This document shows positions 7,146-15,899 of a DNA stretch of 35,338 bases, one piece after another. The notes beneath the pieces were generated by a model that was not told where the DNA came from, made no database searches, and saw only the letters and a list, made by a program, of their open reading frames with translations. Where the stretch lies: positions 1-35,338 of the forward strand of contig ONOE01000003.1 in the NCBI GenBank assembly GCA_900319365.1, read 5' to 3'. Numbering within the stretch: the stretch's first letter is position 1; each line of letters opens with the position of its first letter. Source of the stretch: an uncultured bacterium (lineage in GTDB: Bacteria; Cyanobacteriota; Vampirovibrionia; Gastranaerophilales; Gastranaerophilaceae). The position numbers and the translations under genes are program-made.

Positions 7146-8075
7146 ATGGATAAAATAGCCGTTACAACAGGCGACCCGAACGGCATCGGGGCGGAAGTTG
7201 CCGTTAAAGCTCTTAATAAATTAAATTTGCCAAAAGACAAGGTGCTTTTGGTTACGAATAAAAAAATCTTGGATTTTTACTCGGCAGGTTTGCAAAACGA
7301 TTACGAAATCGTTGAAATTCCTTATGAAACAAAGGATATCAAGCCCGGAAAAATAACAAAAGAGGCGGGCGAATTTTCGTATCAATCTTTAAAAAAAGTC
7401 TGCAAAATAAAACCTGCGGCAATTGTAACCGCACCCGTTGCAAAATGTGCACTTCATCTTGCGGGGCACATTTTTAACGGTCAGACCGAAGTTTTGCAAA
7501 AATATTTATCTCATGACGGACAAGAAGCCGAAATGCTTTTTGTGGCGGATAATTTCAGGGTTTTGCTTTTGACAAGACATTGCGCATTAAAAGATATCGA
7601 TTTGACAAAAGAAATTGTCGTGAAGAAAATCGAAAATCTTTCGCAAACGTTTAAAAATATTTTTAAAATAGAAAAGCCTAAGTTTGCATTGTGCGGATTT
7701 AACCCTCATGCAGGGGAGGACGGAATTTTGGGACGTGAAGAAATTGATATTTTAAATCCCGCAGTAAAATATTTGCAAAATGAGGGGATTGATATTACTT
7801 TCCCAAAACCTGCAGATACCTTGTTTGTAGATGCGGCAAGAAATTATTATAATCATCAAAAAGATACTTATGATTGCTATATAGCCTGCTATCACGATCA
7901 GGGGTTAATTCCCATAAAAACGGTTGCGGGGTTTAAGGCGGTCAATACCACAATCGGACTTGATATAATAAGAACTTCCCCCGATCATGGCACGGCGTTT
8001 GATATTACGGGGAGAAATTGTGCAAACCCTGACAGCATGATTGAAGCAATAAAACTTGCCTTAAAATTAAGTTAA
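7146..8075 (+). CDS. PdxA-family 4-phospho-acid dehydrogenase
   Basis: PdxA enzymes oxidise and decarboxylate 4-phosphohydroxy-threonine (vitamin B6 synthesis) or, as PdxA2, 4-phospho-threonate/erythronate (sugar acid use). The 309-residue protein starts ITVTTGDPNGIG-like (AVTTGDPNGIGAEV), has TAPVAK, the three metal-binding histidines His145 (TRHCAL), His188 (GFNPHAGE) and His250 (YHDQGL), and DHGTAFDITG. The substrate-binding GHTE of E. coli PdxA appears here as GQTE (Gln113). Position directly after a four-carbon acid sugar kinase favours PdxA2 over PdxA. A B6 role is not excluded. The hairpin AAGCC-GAAC-GGCTT just after the stop has no T-run. Confidence 0.88.
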   Translation: MDKIAVTTGDPNGIGAEVAVKALNKLNLPKDKVLLVTNKKILDFYSAGLQNDYEIVEIPYETKDIKPGKITKEAGEFSYQSLKKVCKIKPAAIVTAPVAKCALHLAGHIFNGQTEVLQKYLSHDGQEAEMLFVADNFRVLLLTRHCALKDIDLTKEIVVKKIENLSQTFKNIFKIEKPKFALCGFNPHAGEDGILGREEIDILNPAVKYLQNEGIDITFPKPADTLFVDAARNYYNHQKDTYDCYIACYHDQGLIPIKTVAGFKAVNTTIGLDIIRTSPDHGTAFDITGRNCANPDSMIEAIKLALKLS

Positions 8076-8136
8076 AAAGCCGAACGGCTTACTAAAATAA
8101 TATTTGTGTTAATATAGCGATATAAAAGGAATTTAC

Positions 8137-8502
8137 ATGATACATTTTAATCCTCAATTAAATCAAAATATCTCTCTGTATAATGAAATCCATTCTCTTG
8201 GCAAAACAAATGCCGAACAGGTCAAACAACTGTAGGGAACTGTTGGGGCAGACATTTTTGAGGGGAAAAATCCGACAATTTCATCATCAAATCACGCAAA
8301 TAAAAATATAATAAATAAAATTAAAAATTGGTTTGCAAACAGAAATAAAGTTGACTATAAAAAAAATGACAGCCTTTGGAAAATAATGTTTAAATATATT
8401 TATAATAATAAAAAAGGTAATGAACAAGATATTGAAAAAACTTTCGGCTCTCGAGGTTCAGAGATTTTTAAACAATTTAAAGCAATCGGATACATAAAAT
8501 AA
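8137..8502 (+). pseudogene. Small unknown gene with an in-frame TAG
   Basis: An ATG at 8137 with the ribosome site AAAAGGA opens a 122-codon frame that ends at 8502 but contains TAG at 8233-8235 (codon 33). The frame continues after the TAG without another stop for 88 codons, and the product reads like protein: after the stop GTVGADIFEGKNPT, then a Lys/Asn-rich segment and an end GSRGSEIFKQFKAIGYIK. CAG to TAG would explain it with one base change. I do not recognise the family. It is probably a recent pseudogene or a sequencing error; suppression is possible. It fills most of the 460-base space between pdxA and pheA. Confidence 0.6.
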
Positions 8503-8535
8503 TAATGGTGTTATCCCGACAAAATAAATTCTTAA

Positions 8536-9408
8536 TTAATCCGTAAATTTAACTTCCTGCCCGTATTTATAGGAGCCGAGATATCTGAAAAATGACGTTT
8601 TAGGTTTGATTTCATCTATTGCTTTTAAAATATTTGTCCCTTGAACATGACCATCCAAGCTTACTATAAAAATATACTCATTCGGGTTGGCTTTGGAGGG
8701 TTGGGAAGATATGTATGTCATATTGATTTTGTGCTCTAAAAATATGCTCAATATCTTTAACAAAGCACCGGGGGTGTGATTTGTTCTGAAAGCAACGGTT
8801 GTTCTGTCTTTGCCTGACGGAGCGGTTTCCATATCGCCAATCAGAATATATTTTGTTTTGTTATTTTTATCGTCGTGAACGTTATCTACAAGGATATTTA
8901 GCATATCGACCTGCGCAATTTTACGGTTCCCGATAGATGCATAGGTCAAATTGTAGTTTCTCAAATCGTACGCAGCTTCAGACATTGAGGCTGCTTCTAC
9001 TATCGTATGATGCAGCGGGAGTTCGTCGTGTATAAAATTTTGACATTTTGAGATAATTCTTGGCGGAGCGATAATATTAGTAATACTGTATAATTCCGTT
9101 GTTTTTGACAACAGGCAGTATTCAACGGGCATGGTAATTTCGGACAAAATTCTGATATTCGGATTTGACGAACCGATTATGCAATCCAATGATTCTCGAA
9201 TTGTACCGTCAAGAGTGTTTTCAATTGGCAAAACTCCCAGATTGTCGGGATTTTTTTCTATGTATTCGATTACCTGCCTGATGTTTGTCAAAGGAGTCGT
9301 AAAACATTGCATGTCATATAAATGGCAAAACTCATCAACAGCCATTGCCGAAAACGAGGTTTCAGGACCCAGATATGCAATATTTCTTACCGATTTAAAA
9401 TCTTCCAT
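8536..9408 (-). CDS. pheA: Prephenate dehydratase
   Basis: This enzyme turns prephenate into phenylpyruvate in phenylalanine synthesis. The 290-residue protein is the monofunctional form without chorismate mutase: a dehydratase domain (about 9-190) with YLGPETSFSAMA, LGVLPIENTLDGTI and a TKYILIG segment in place of the usual TRF motif, and a C-terminal ACT domain (about 203-280) with NHTPGALLKIL that normally binds phenylalanine for feedback control. The ESRP signature of that site reads SSQP here, so feedback sensitivity is uncertain. AAGGAGTG lies before the ATG. It is divergent from the phosphohexomutase, with an 83-base shared promoter region. Confidence 0.93.
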   Translation of the reverse strand: MEDFKSVRNIAYLGPETSFSAMAVDEFCHLYDMQCFTTPLTNIRQVIEYIEKNPDNLGVLPIENTLDGTIRESLDCIIGSSNPNIRILSEITMPVEYCLLSKTTELYSITNIIAPPRIISKCQNFIHDELPLHHTIVEAASMSEAAYDLRNYNLTYASIGNRKIAQVDMLNILVDNVHDDKNNKTKYILIGDMETAPSGKDRTTVAFRTNHTPGALLKILSIFLEHKINMTYISSQPSKANPNEYIFIVSLDGHVQGTNILKAIDEIKPKTSFFRYLGSYKYGQEVKFTD

Positions 9409-9430
9409 ATATTCACTCCTTGTTACAATA

Positions 9431-9460
9431 TTATAACAGAAATATTTTTAGGGTATAATA
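9431..9460. promoter_or_regulatory. Divergent -10 boxes between pheA and the mutase
   Basis: A minus-strand TATAAT (9431-9436) faces pheA and a plus-strand TATAAT (9455-9460) faces the phosphohexomutase. The -35 regions would overlap within about 30 bases, so the two genes may compete for polymerase. Neither has a good -35. Confidence 0.5.
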
Positions 9461-9491
9461 TTTTCGTAAAATCAATAAAGGATTATTAAAC

Positions 9492-10937
9492 ATGACAGAT
9501 ATCAAATTCGGGACAGACGGTTGGAGAGCTGTTGTAGGCGAAGATTTTAATAAAGAAAACGTAGAACTTGTTACACGTGCCATAGGCAAATATGTTTTTG
9601 ACAATTACGGAATTTATAAAACCATAATTATCGGATATGATGCAAGAAATATGGCAGATGTTTTTTCTCTGCAATGTGCCGAAATTTTAAAAGAGCTCGG
9701 ATTCAAGGTATTGTATAGCGATAAGGTTGTTCCGACACCTGTTCTTGCGTATAATGCCAAACATCTTGATGCATGTGCGGTTATGTTTACGGCATCTCAT
9801 AATCCGCCTCAATATTTAGGTATAAAATTTATACCTGATTATGCGGGACCCGCAACCAAAGAAATTACTGATGAAATTGTTTCAAATCTCGGGTGCGAAT
9901 TTAGTTCTAGCGTAAGAGGAAAGCTGATGTATTCGGACTTTTCAAATTGCTATTTCCGCAGAATTGATGAACTTATTGATTTTGAAAAAATTAAAAATAT
10001 GACAAAAACTCATATACTTTTTGACGGCTTGTACAGCGCAAGTATAGGGTATTTTGATAAACTCTTATCTTCTCATGACATAAAGTTTGATTCTATTCAC
10101 ATGTTTCATGATCCGAATTTCGGCGGCGGAATGCCCGAGCCCAAGCCTCAATATATGCAGGAGGCAATAAGTTATGTGAAGTTTCACAATTCTCCGATGC
10201 CGTTGGAAAAAGATAATAAAGAAGAATACAAAAGCCGCATAAGCGACAAAAACGGCGGATTATATGTTGCATTCGCAAATGACGGCGATGCAGACAGATA
10301 CGGCGTTATTAACGAAAAAGGCGAATACGTTACCCCCAACGAAATTATGGGCATACTTTTGTTCCACCTCAAAAAAAATAAAGGCTACGAAGGCTGCCTT
10401 GTAAAAACCGTTGCGGGAAGTTTGCTGCTTGATATCGTTGCACAAAAATTAAATATAAAAGTTGTTGAAACTCCCGTCGGATTTAAGTATGTCGGCGAAG
10501 CTATGAGAAAATACAATCCGATTATCGGCGGAGAAGATTCGGGCGGATTGAGCATTCAGGGTCATATCCCCGAAAAAGACGGTATCCTTGCCAATTTGCT
10601 GATTTTGGAAGCCATGGCTTATGAAGATAAAACTTTGTGCGAATTGCAAAAAGAGCTTCATGATTTTGCAGGTTGCGAATTTATAAATACAAGAATTGAT
10701 AAAAAACTTGAAAATTCAGATGAAGTTAAAATTGCAATCAATAAATTTAAATCAACCGATAAAATTGCAGGCATGAATGTTATCAAAAAAGACGATAAAG
10801 ACGGTATAAAGCTTTATTTAGACGATAACAGAAGTTGGATTTTGGTACGTCTTTCGGGCACGGAACCTTTGCTTCGAATTTATATTGAAAGCGATACTTG
10901 CGAAAAAATTGATAAAATTTCAACGGACGTAAAATAA
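9492..10937 (+). CDS. Phosphoglucomutase/phosphomannomutase family enzyme
   Basis: The alpha-D-phosphohexomutase family moves phosphate between C1 and C6 of hexoses for glycogen, cell-wall and surface sugar synthesis. The 481-residue protein has all four active-site pieces: phosphoserine loop TASHNP (Ser102), magnesium loop DGDADR (from 264), the sugar-recognition segment GGEDSGG, and the phosphate loop RLSGTEP (from about 453). These motifs do not decide between glucose and mannose (or glucosamine) phosphates; the GEDSGG form is common in glucose/mannose mutases. AAAGGA precedes the ATG. It is transcribed toward the ribosomal operon, which has its own promoter. Confidence 0.92.
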   Translation: MTDIKFGTDGWRAVVGEDFNKENVELVTRAIGKYVFDNYGIYKTIIIGYDARNMADVFSLQCAEILKELGFKVLYSDKVVPTPVLAYNAKHLDACAVMFTASHNPPQYLGIKFIPDYAGPATKEITDEIVSNLGCEFSSSVRGKLMYSDFSNCYFRRIDELIDFEKIKNMTKTHILFDGLYSASIGYFDKLLSSHDIKFDSIHMFHDPNFGGGMPEPKPQYMQEAISYVKFHNSPMPLEKDNKEEYKSRISDKNGGLYVAFANDGDADRYGVINEKGEYVTPNEIMGILLFHLKKNKGYEGCLVKTVAGSLLLDIVAQKLNIKVVETPVGFKYVGEAMRKYNPIIGGEDSGGLSIQGHIPEKDGILANLLILEAMAYEDKTLCELQKELHDFAGCEFINTRIDKKLENSDEVKIAINKFKSTDKIAGMNVIKKDDKDGIKLYLDDNRSWILVRLSGTEPLLRIYIESDTCEKIDKISTDVK

Positions 10938-10982
10938 AAAACTGCTAAGTTCATATATCTTTACAATCATGTAAAATGCTTG

Positions 10983-11011
10983 TTGACAGTGAATTTTGTT
11001 TATCATAATAT
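10983..11011 (+). promoter_or_regulatory. Strong promoter of the ribosomal protein operon
   Basis: TTGACA (10983-10988), a 17-base spacer and TATAAT-like TAATAT (11006-11011) form a near-consensus housekeeping promoter. The predicted start near 11018 leaves a leader of about 110 bases before rpsJ. The leader contains two direct GTTATGC/TTTTGCAT-type segments that could fold, but no known leader motif is recognised. Confidence 0.88.
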
Positions 11012-11128
11012 TGTTATGCTCAAGGTATAGTCCGAAGTATGTAAAAATAGCAGCTTTGAGTGTTATGCAAAGGTTTTTCGGTCTTTTGCATAAAAGTAGT
11101 ACATATTGAAAACAAAAGGAATGCGTAA

Positions 11129-11446
11129 ATGGCTAGCAGTACAAAAAAAACAAGAATCAGAGTTTGTTTAAAGGCTTACGATCATAAGTTGATTGATATA
11201 TCAGCTCAAAAAATTGTAGAAACAGCTAAAAGAACAGATGCAAAAGTAGCCGGGCCTATTCCTTTACCTACAAAAAGACGTATATATTGCGTTTTGAGAA
11301 GTCCTCACAAAGATAAAAAATCTCGTGAACATTTCGAAATGAGAACTCACAAACGTATTATTGATATATACGAACCGACTCAAGCCACAATGGAAGAGTT
11401 ACGTAGATTAGATTTGCCTGCAGGCGTAGATATTGAAGCAAAATAG
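11129..11446 (+). CDS. rpsJ: 30S ribosomal protein S10 (NusE)
   Basis: S10 sits in the head of the small subunit and, as NusE, binds NusB and NusG in antitermination and coupling. The 105-residue protein carries [17 protein letters not shown] at the start, [37 protein letters not shown] in the middle (the ribosome-inserting loop) and [12 protein letters not shown] at the end. It opens the operon, with AAAAGGA upstream. A gap of 199 bases to rplC is long for this operon. Confidence 0.98.
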   Translation: MASSTKKTRIRVCLKAYDHKLIDISAQKIVETAKRTDAKVAGPIPLPTKRRIYCVLRSPHKDKKSREHFEMRTHKRIIDIYEPTQATMEELRRLDLPAGVDIEAK

Positions 11447-11645
11447 TTGTTTCAAATACCCTCTGTGAAAATTGAATAAGCATTATGCATATAATGTGAT
11501 CTACAACCGTCGGGGATGGCGGCGAGGTTAAATCCTCAAAAGGTAAAAGGAAAACAATGTAGCGCTCGCAAGAGAAAATGTGCAATTCCAAAATGAGGCA
11601 GTAGAATTACTGCACCAAGTAGGATGAGCATGGAAAGGAAAAGAC
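11447..11645 (+). promoter_or_regulatory. Structured 199-base spacer before rplC
   Basis: This spacer holds a TATAAT (11490-11495) without a -35, a GAGG/CCTC hairpin (11523-11536) and a perfect GCAGTA-GAAT-TACTGC hairpin (11598-11613) shortly before the rplC ribosome site GGAAAGGAA. It may be an internal promoter or a control leader; no known leader family is recognised. Confidence 0.35.
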
Positions 11646-12281
11646 ATGACACTAGGTGTAATAGGTAAAAAAGTCGGAATGACTCAAATCTTTGACGAAA
11701 ACGGTTTGGCAATTCCCGTAACCGTAATCAAAGTTGACGAAACTGTTGTTACTCAGGTAAAAACAGTTGATACAGACGGATACAATGCTATTCAGGTCGG
11801 TACAATCGCCGCTAAAGATAAGCATTTAACCAAGGCTCAATTGGGTCATTTCAAGAAAAATAACTTATCAAACTACAGACACTTACAGGAATTCAGAGTT
11901 GACAATCCTCAAGATTTCAAAGTAGGGGACAAAGTTGAATTATCTGTATTAGACAATGTAGAAAAAGTCGATGTAACAGGAAAATCAATAGGTAAAGGAT
12001 TCCAAGGTACCGTAAAGAGATGGAACTTCGGCAGAGGACCTATGGCTCACGGTTCAAAGAACCACAGAGAACCGGGTTCAATCGGCGCAGGTACAACTCC
12101 TTCTCGTGTTATCAAAGGCAAAAGAATGGCAGGTAACATGGGTAATGAAAGAGTTACAATTACTAAATTGAAACTTGTTAAAGTTGACTCAAATAACGGT
12201 TTAGTTCTTGTAAAAGGTTCTGTTCCGGGTTGCGAAGGCAGATTGGTAACAATCGTTCCCACAAGAACAAAATGGAACTAA
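11646..12281 (+). CDS. rplC: 50S ribosomal protein L3
   Basis: L3 helps start large-subunit assembly and reaches toward the peptidyl transferase centre. The 211-residue protein begins LGVIGKKVGMTQIF and has the extended loop FQGTVKRWNFGRGPMAHGSKNHREPGSIG, followed by GKRMAGNMGNERVT and the closing VPGCEGRLVTI. Length is normal. GGAAAGGAAAA precedes the ATG. It lies second in the operon, between two unusually long spacers. Confidence 0.98.
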   Translation: MTLGVIGKKVGMTQIFDENGLAIPVTVIKVDETVVTQVKTVDTDGYNAIQVGTIAAKDKHLTKAQLGHFKKNNLSNYRHLQEFRVDNPQDFKVGDKVELSVLDNVEKVDVTGKSIGKGFQGTVKRWNFGRGPMAHGSKNHREPGSIGAGTTPSRVIKGKRMAGNMGNERVTITKLKLVKVDSNNGLVLVKGSVPGCEGRLVTIVPTRTKWN

Positions 12282-12498
12282 AGGCGAGAGCCTTTCCCCT
12301 CTACCTTTAGGAGAGGGAAGAATTTCAAATCGAAAGTAAAACTTGAAATTTAGAAATTCGGGTGAGGGTTTAACCCGCACATAAACAAAAAAACAAGCAA
12401 GACAGACAAGTCTGAAAAATCCCGAGTTGCCATATAAAGTCCTTGAATAAGGAAAAGGGGTAACAGGCGCACAAGATAATAAAAAAGGAAAATTAAAA
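12282..12498 (+). repeat. 217-base spacer between rplC and rplD with repeat-like sequence
   Basis: The spacer has the palindrome CCCCTCTACCTTTAGGAGAGGG (about 12297-12318) followed by GGGTGAGGGTTTAACCC. This resembles the CTCTCCC/GGGTGAGGG element at 558-628 and 34801-34828. No gene is visible. An intergenic repeat seems to have settled inside a ribosomal operon. Confidence 0.5.
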
Positions 12499-13128
12499 AT
12501 GTCAAAAGAAATTTTAAGTACAAATGGTGAAAAGTTAGGCGAAATCACTTTATCCAAAGAAGTATTCGGTGTCGAGCCTAATATACATGTAATGCACTTA
12601 GCATTAAGAAGACAATTAAATAATGCTCGTCAGGGCAACGCAAGCGCTAAAACAAGAGCTGAAGTTGCAGGCGGCGGCAAGAAACCTTGGAAACAAAAAG
12701 GTACAGGCCGTGCAAGAGCAGGTTCTTTGAGATCTCCGTTGTTCAGAGGCGGCGGCGTAATCTTCGGACCGAAACCCAGAAGTTATGCATTTGCAATGCC
12801 TCAAAAAGCAAGAAAGCTTGCTTTGAAATCAGCATTATCCGCTAAGGAATCTCAAATTGTTGTAGTAAAAGACTTCTCAACAATTTCCGAACCGAAAACA
12901 AAATTGATGGTTAGTGCATTAAAATCATTGAATGTAAGCGGTAAAGTTTTAATCGTTGCAGATACAAAAGCAGAAGAAAACAAGAATCTTGTATTATCTG
13001 CAAGAAATATTCCGAGCGTAAAACTTTTATTACCGTCAAACTTGAATGTAAAAGATTTGCTTGAAGCTGATTTTGTTGTAATGACTGAATCTGCGGTAAG
13101 TGAAGTTACCGAAAGACTTAGCAAATAA
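12499..13128 (+). CDS. rplD: 50S ribosomal protein L4
   Basis: L4 is an early assembly protein lining the exit tunnel; in E. coli it also represses the S10 operon. The 209-residue protein has the tunnel loop with TRAEVAGGGKKPWKQKGTGRARAGS and SPLFRGGGVIFGP, then the globular part ending SAVSEVTERL. AAAAAAGGAAAA lies before the ATG. It is followed by rplW after 35 bases. Whether it autoregulates here cannot be told from the sequence. Confidence 0.98.
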   Translation: MSKEILSTNGEKLGEITLSKEVFGVEPNIHVMHLALRRQLNNARQGNASAKTRAEVAGGGKKPWKQKGTGRARAGSLRSPLFRGGGVIFGPKPRSYAFAMPQKARKLALKSALSAKESQIVVVKDFSTISEPKTKLMVSALKSLNVSGKVLIVADTKAEENKNLVLSARNIPSVKLLLPSNLNVKDLLEADFVVMTESAVSEVTERLSK

Positions 13129-13163
13129 TTACAACGTAAACGAAAAGATAAAGGAAAATAAAA

Positions 13164-13454
13164 ATGAGTAAAGAAAATTTATACGATATAATCAAAAAAC
13201 CTTTAGTAACAGAAAAATCTGTAGGTGCCTCAGCAAACGGACAATATACATTTGAGGTACGTAAAGACGCTACTAAAACAGAAATTGCAAAAGCGGTTGA
13301 ATTAGCTTTTCCGGGAAGAAAAGTTAAAAGCGTAAATACGGTTTATATGCCTTCTCATTCAAAGAGAATGGGTTATAAATTCGGAAGAACGGATTCATCT
13401 AAGAAAGCTATTGTTACAATAGACGGTGAACCGTTAGAATTTATGAATATATAA
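13164..13454 (+). CDS. rplW: 50S ribosomal protein L23
   Basis: L23 stands at the tunnel exit and docks trigger factor and SRP. The 96-residue protein shows IIKKPLVTEKS at the start, YTFEVRKDATKTEIAKAVE in the middle and the Lys/Arg loop SHSKRMGYKFGRTDSSKKAIV. Length is normal. AAAGGAAAA precedes the start. It is followed by a 95-base spacer with a hairpin before rplB. Confidence 0.98.
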   Translation: MSKENLYDIIKKPLVTEKSVGASANGQYTFEVRKDATKTEIAKAVELAFPGRKVKSVNTVYMPSHSKRMGYKFGRTDSSKKAIVTIDGEPLEFMNI

Positions 13455-13509
13455 TTCATAAACAACAACTCAGGGCGAAAATTGGCACAAGTCCTGAAAA
13501 AAGTAGAGG

Positions 13510-13525
13510 ATGAACGCAAGTTCAT
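13510..13525 (+). other. GNRA-capped hairpin in the rplW-rplB spacer
   Basis: ATGAAC pairs with GTTCAT around GCAA, a GNRA tetraloop. It is located about 25 bases before the rplB start and has no T-run, so it is not a terminator. A role in mRNA processing or control is only a guess. Confidence 0.45.
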
Positions 13526-13549
13526 GGTAAAAGCCAAAAGGAGAAAAAA

Positions 13550-14380
13550 ATGGCATTAAGAAAAATCAATCCGACGTCTCCGGGACAAAGAGGCATGACA
13601 AAGAGTGATTATAAAGAAATCACCACTTCAACTCCTGAAAAATCATTGTTAAAATCATTGAATAAAAAATCAGGCAGAAACAATACAGGTAGAATTACTT
13701 GTCGTCATAAAGGCGGCGGTGTAAAAAGAACTTACCGTGTAATTGATTTCAAAAGAGATAAGTTCGGTATTCCCGCAACGGTTAAGACCATTGAATACGA
13801 TCCGAACAGAAACGTAAGAATTTCATTATGTTTTTACGCAGACGGTGAAAAAAGATACATTTTGACACCTGAAGGTTTAAACGTAGGTGATAAAATTTTG
13901 AGCGGTCCTGATGCACCCGTGCAGACAGGAAACGCAATTCCGTTGGAACTTATTCCGTTAGGTACATTTGTTCACAATATCGAAATGGTACCGGGTCGTG
14001 GCGGAATCCTTGTCAGAGCCGCAGGCAACAGCGCTCAGGTTATGGCAAAAGAAGGTAACTATGTTACCGTTAAACTTCCGTCAGGCGAAATGAGAATGAT
14101 AAGAAAAGAATGCCTTGCAACAATCGGCATATTGGGTAATTCTGAATTTAAAAACTTATCAATCGGTAAAGCCGGAAGAAAACGTTACTTAGGTATAAGA
14201 CCTACTGTTAGAGGTGTAACGATGAACCCTTGCGATCACCCTCACGGTGGTGGTGAAGGTAAAACAGGTCCCGGCGGGAATCCGAAAACACCTTGGGGCA
14301 AACCTGCTCTTGGTTACAAGACTCGTAAAAAAGGCAAAGCTTCAGATAAGTTGATTATCAGAAGAAGAAATGCTAAGTAA
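13550..14380 (+). CDS. rplB: 50S ribosomal protein L2
   Basis: L2 binds 23S rRNA near the peptidyl transferase centre and the subunit bridge. The 276-residue protein contains [23 protein letters not shown], the central [23 protein letters not shown], and the signature [18 protein letters not shown] with the conserved His near the catalytic centre, followed by a basic tail ending RRRNAK. It is normal in length and has AAAAGGAG before the ATG. Confidence 0.98.
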   Translation: MALRKINPTSPGQRGMTKSDYKEITTSTPEKSLLKSLNKKSGRNNTGRITCRHKGGGVKRTYRVIDFKRDKFGIPATVKTIEYDPNRNVRISLCFYADGEKRYILTPEGLNVGDKILSGPDAPVQTGNAIPLELIPLGTFVHNIEMVPGRGGILVRAAGNSAQVMAKEGNYVTVKLPSGEMRMIRKECLATIGILGNSEFKNLSIGKAGRKRYLGIRPTVRGVTMNPCDHPHGGGEGKTGPGGNPKTPWGKPALGYKTRKKGKASDKLIIRRRNAK

Positions 14381-14420
14381 GATAATCGTTCTCAAGAGAA
14401 ACGAATGTTACGAGTATCTT

Positions 14421-14441
14421 ATCCCGAACTTGTTTCGGGAT
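14421..14441 (+). other. Hairpin in the rplB-rpsS spacer
   Basis: ATCCCGAA (14421-14428) pairs with TTCGGGAT (14434-14441), loop CTTGT. A similar stem-loop with TTTCGGGA lies in the rpsQ-rplN spacer. No T-run follows. Confidence 0.55.
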
Positions 14442-14491
14442 TAAAACAAATAAAACAAAACTCAAATAACGAAAACAAAAAGGAGAAATAA

Positions 14492-14773
14492 ATGGCACGT
14501 TCATTAAAAAAAGGTGCGTATGTAGAAGAATCTCTACAAAAGAAAATAGATAAAATGAATGCTAACTCAGAGAAAAAAGTTATCAAAACTTGGTCCAGAG
14601 CATCCATGGTTGTACCTGATATGCTAAATCATACAATTGCGGTACACAACGGAAAGACTCATGTTCCCGTTTATATTACGGAAGAAATGGTCGGACACAA
14701 GTTGGGTGAATTTGCACCGACAAGACTTTTCAAAGGTCATTCGGGATCTGACAAAGTAGCAAAATTGAAGTAA
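14492..14773 (+). CDS. rpsS: 30S ribosomal protein S19
   Basis: S19 lies in the head of the small subunit near the decoding side. The 93-residue protein begins [18 protein letters not shown] and contains [31 protein letters not shown] and [20 protein letters not shown], the family signature. AAAAGGAG precedes the ATG. Only 16 bases separate it from rplV. Confidence 0.98.
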   Translation: MARSLKKGAYVEESLQKKIDKMNANSEKKVIKTWSRASMVVPDMLNHTIAVHNGKTHVPVYITEEMVGHKLGEFAPTRLFKGHSGSDKVAKLK

Positions 14774-14789
14774 AATAAAGGATAAAAAA

Positions 14790-15131
14790 ATGGAAGCAAA
14801 AGCAAAACAAACGGATATAAAAATGACGGCACGCAAACTTCGCAGAGTAATCAATGAAGTTAGAGGTAAGTCTGTCATTGAAGCTCAAGATATGTTACGT
14901 TTTATGCCATATTTTGCGGCAAGAGTTGTTGAAAAGAATTTGAAAGCAGCTGTTGCAAATGCTCAAGAACAATATGGTGTCGGTGCTGAAAGTTTGAGAG
15001 TTTCACAAATTTTTGCAGACGAAAGCACAACATACAAACGTGCAAGAACAAGAGCTCAAGGTCGTATGTATTCAAGAATGAAACGTACATCACACCTTAC
15101 GGTAGTAGTTAGTGATACAATTAAGAAATAG
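14790..15131 (+). CDS. rplV: 50S ribosomal protein L22
   Basis: L22 sends a beta hairpin into the exit tunnel, where macrolides bind. The 113-residue protein has [26 protein letters not shown] at the start and [24 protein letters not shown] at the tunnel hairpin. The spacing to rpsC is 11 bases, typical of the tightly packed middle of this operon. Length is normal. Confidence 0.97.
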   Translation: MEAKAKQTDIKMTARKLRRVINEVRGKSVIEAQDMLRFMPYFAARVVEKNLKAAVANAQEQYGVGAESLRVSQIFADESTTYKRARTRAQGRMYSRMKRTSHLTVVVSDTIKK

Positions 15132-15142
15132 GACATAAAAAT

Positions 15143-15880
15143 ATGGGACAAAAAACACATCCAACCGGATTTAGAGTAGGAATTATACAAAAATGGGCAA
15201 GCTCATGGTATGCCAAAGTTAAGGATTACAAAGAATTCGTAGCGGAAGACGCTAAAATCAGAAAGTTCATAAAGAAAAAACTTTATGCAGCAGGCATATC
15301 CAAGATTTGGATTGCAAGAAAATCTCAAAAGATAACAATCACGGTTGTAACAGCAAAACCCGGTATTGTTGTCGGCAGAGGCGGACAGGGTATTGATGAT
15401 CTTCGTAACGAAGTTACAAAATACATCGGAAAACCCGTAATTATCAATGTTGTTGAAGTTGCAAGAATTGATGCCGATGCACAATTGGTAGCAGAAAATA
15501 TTGCACAACAACTTGAAAAACGTATTGCATTCAGACGTGCAATGAAACAAGCTATGCAAAGAACAATGCGTTCGGGCGTACAAGGTATCAAAGTTATGGT
15601 ATCGGGTCGTTTGGGCGGTGCTGAAATCGCAAGAAACGAATGGGCTAAAGAAGGAAGAATCCCTCTTCAAACTTTAAGAGCTGATGTTGATTACGGTTTT
15701 GCAGAAGCAGATACGATTATGGGTAAAATTGGTGTTAAAGTTTGGATTTTCAAAGGCAACTTAATGCCCGGCGAAATGGCAGATCAAAACATCAAAGCAA
15801 GCAAAGGTAGAGAAAACAATTCAGAGCGCAGCAGACGTTCAAGACGTCCGAAAGCTGTTGCTTCTGAAGAAAATAAGTAA
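15143..15880 (+). CDS. rpsC: 30S ribosomal protein S3
   Basis: S3 forms part of the mRNA entry channel and its helicase activity. The 245-residue protein begins [13 protein letters not shown], has a KH domain with [17 protein letters not shown] (about 76-92), then [34 protein letters not shown] and KVWIFKGNL. The C-terminal 25 residues are a Ser/Arg/Lys-rich tail of low complexity. It is followed by rplP after 19 bases with the site TAGGAGC. Confidence 0.98.
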   Translation: MGQKTHPTGFRVGIIQKWASSWYAKVKDYKEFVAEDAKIRKFIKKKLYAAGISKIWIARKSQKITITVVTAKPGIVVGRGGQGIDDLRNEVTKYIGKPVIINVVEVARIDADAQLVAENIAQQLEKRIAFRRAMKQAMQRTMRSGVQGIKVMVSGRLGGAEIARNEWAKEGRIPLQTLRADVDYGFAEADTIMGKIGVKVWIFKGNLMPGEMADQNIKASKGRENNSERSRRSRRPKAVASEENK

Positions 15881-15899
15881 TAAATAGGAGCAATATAAA

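Noticed and set aside
10938..10982. Terminator between the phosphohexomutase and rpsJ
   Set aside because: No hairpin with a T-run was found; only weak pairing around CTTTACAATCATGTAAAATG (about 10959-10978).
14421..14441. Terminator between rplB and rpsS
   Set aside because: The stem is good but no T-run follows and the operon clearly continues.
15203..15670. 155-codon minus-strand frame within rpsC
   Set aside because: It lies antisense to a clear S3 gene and gives a Cys/Phe/Tyr-rich product typical of shadows.
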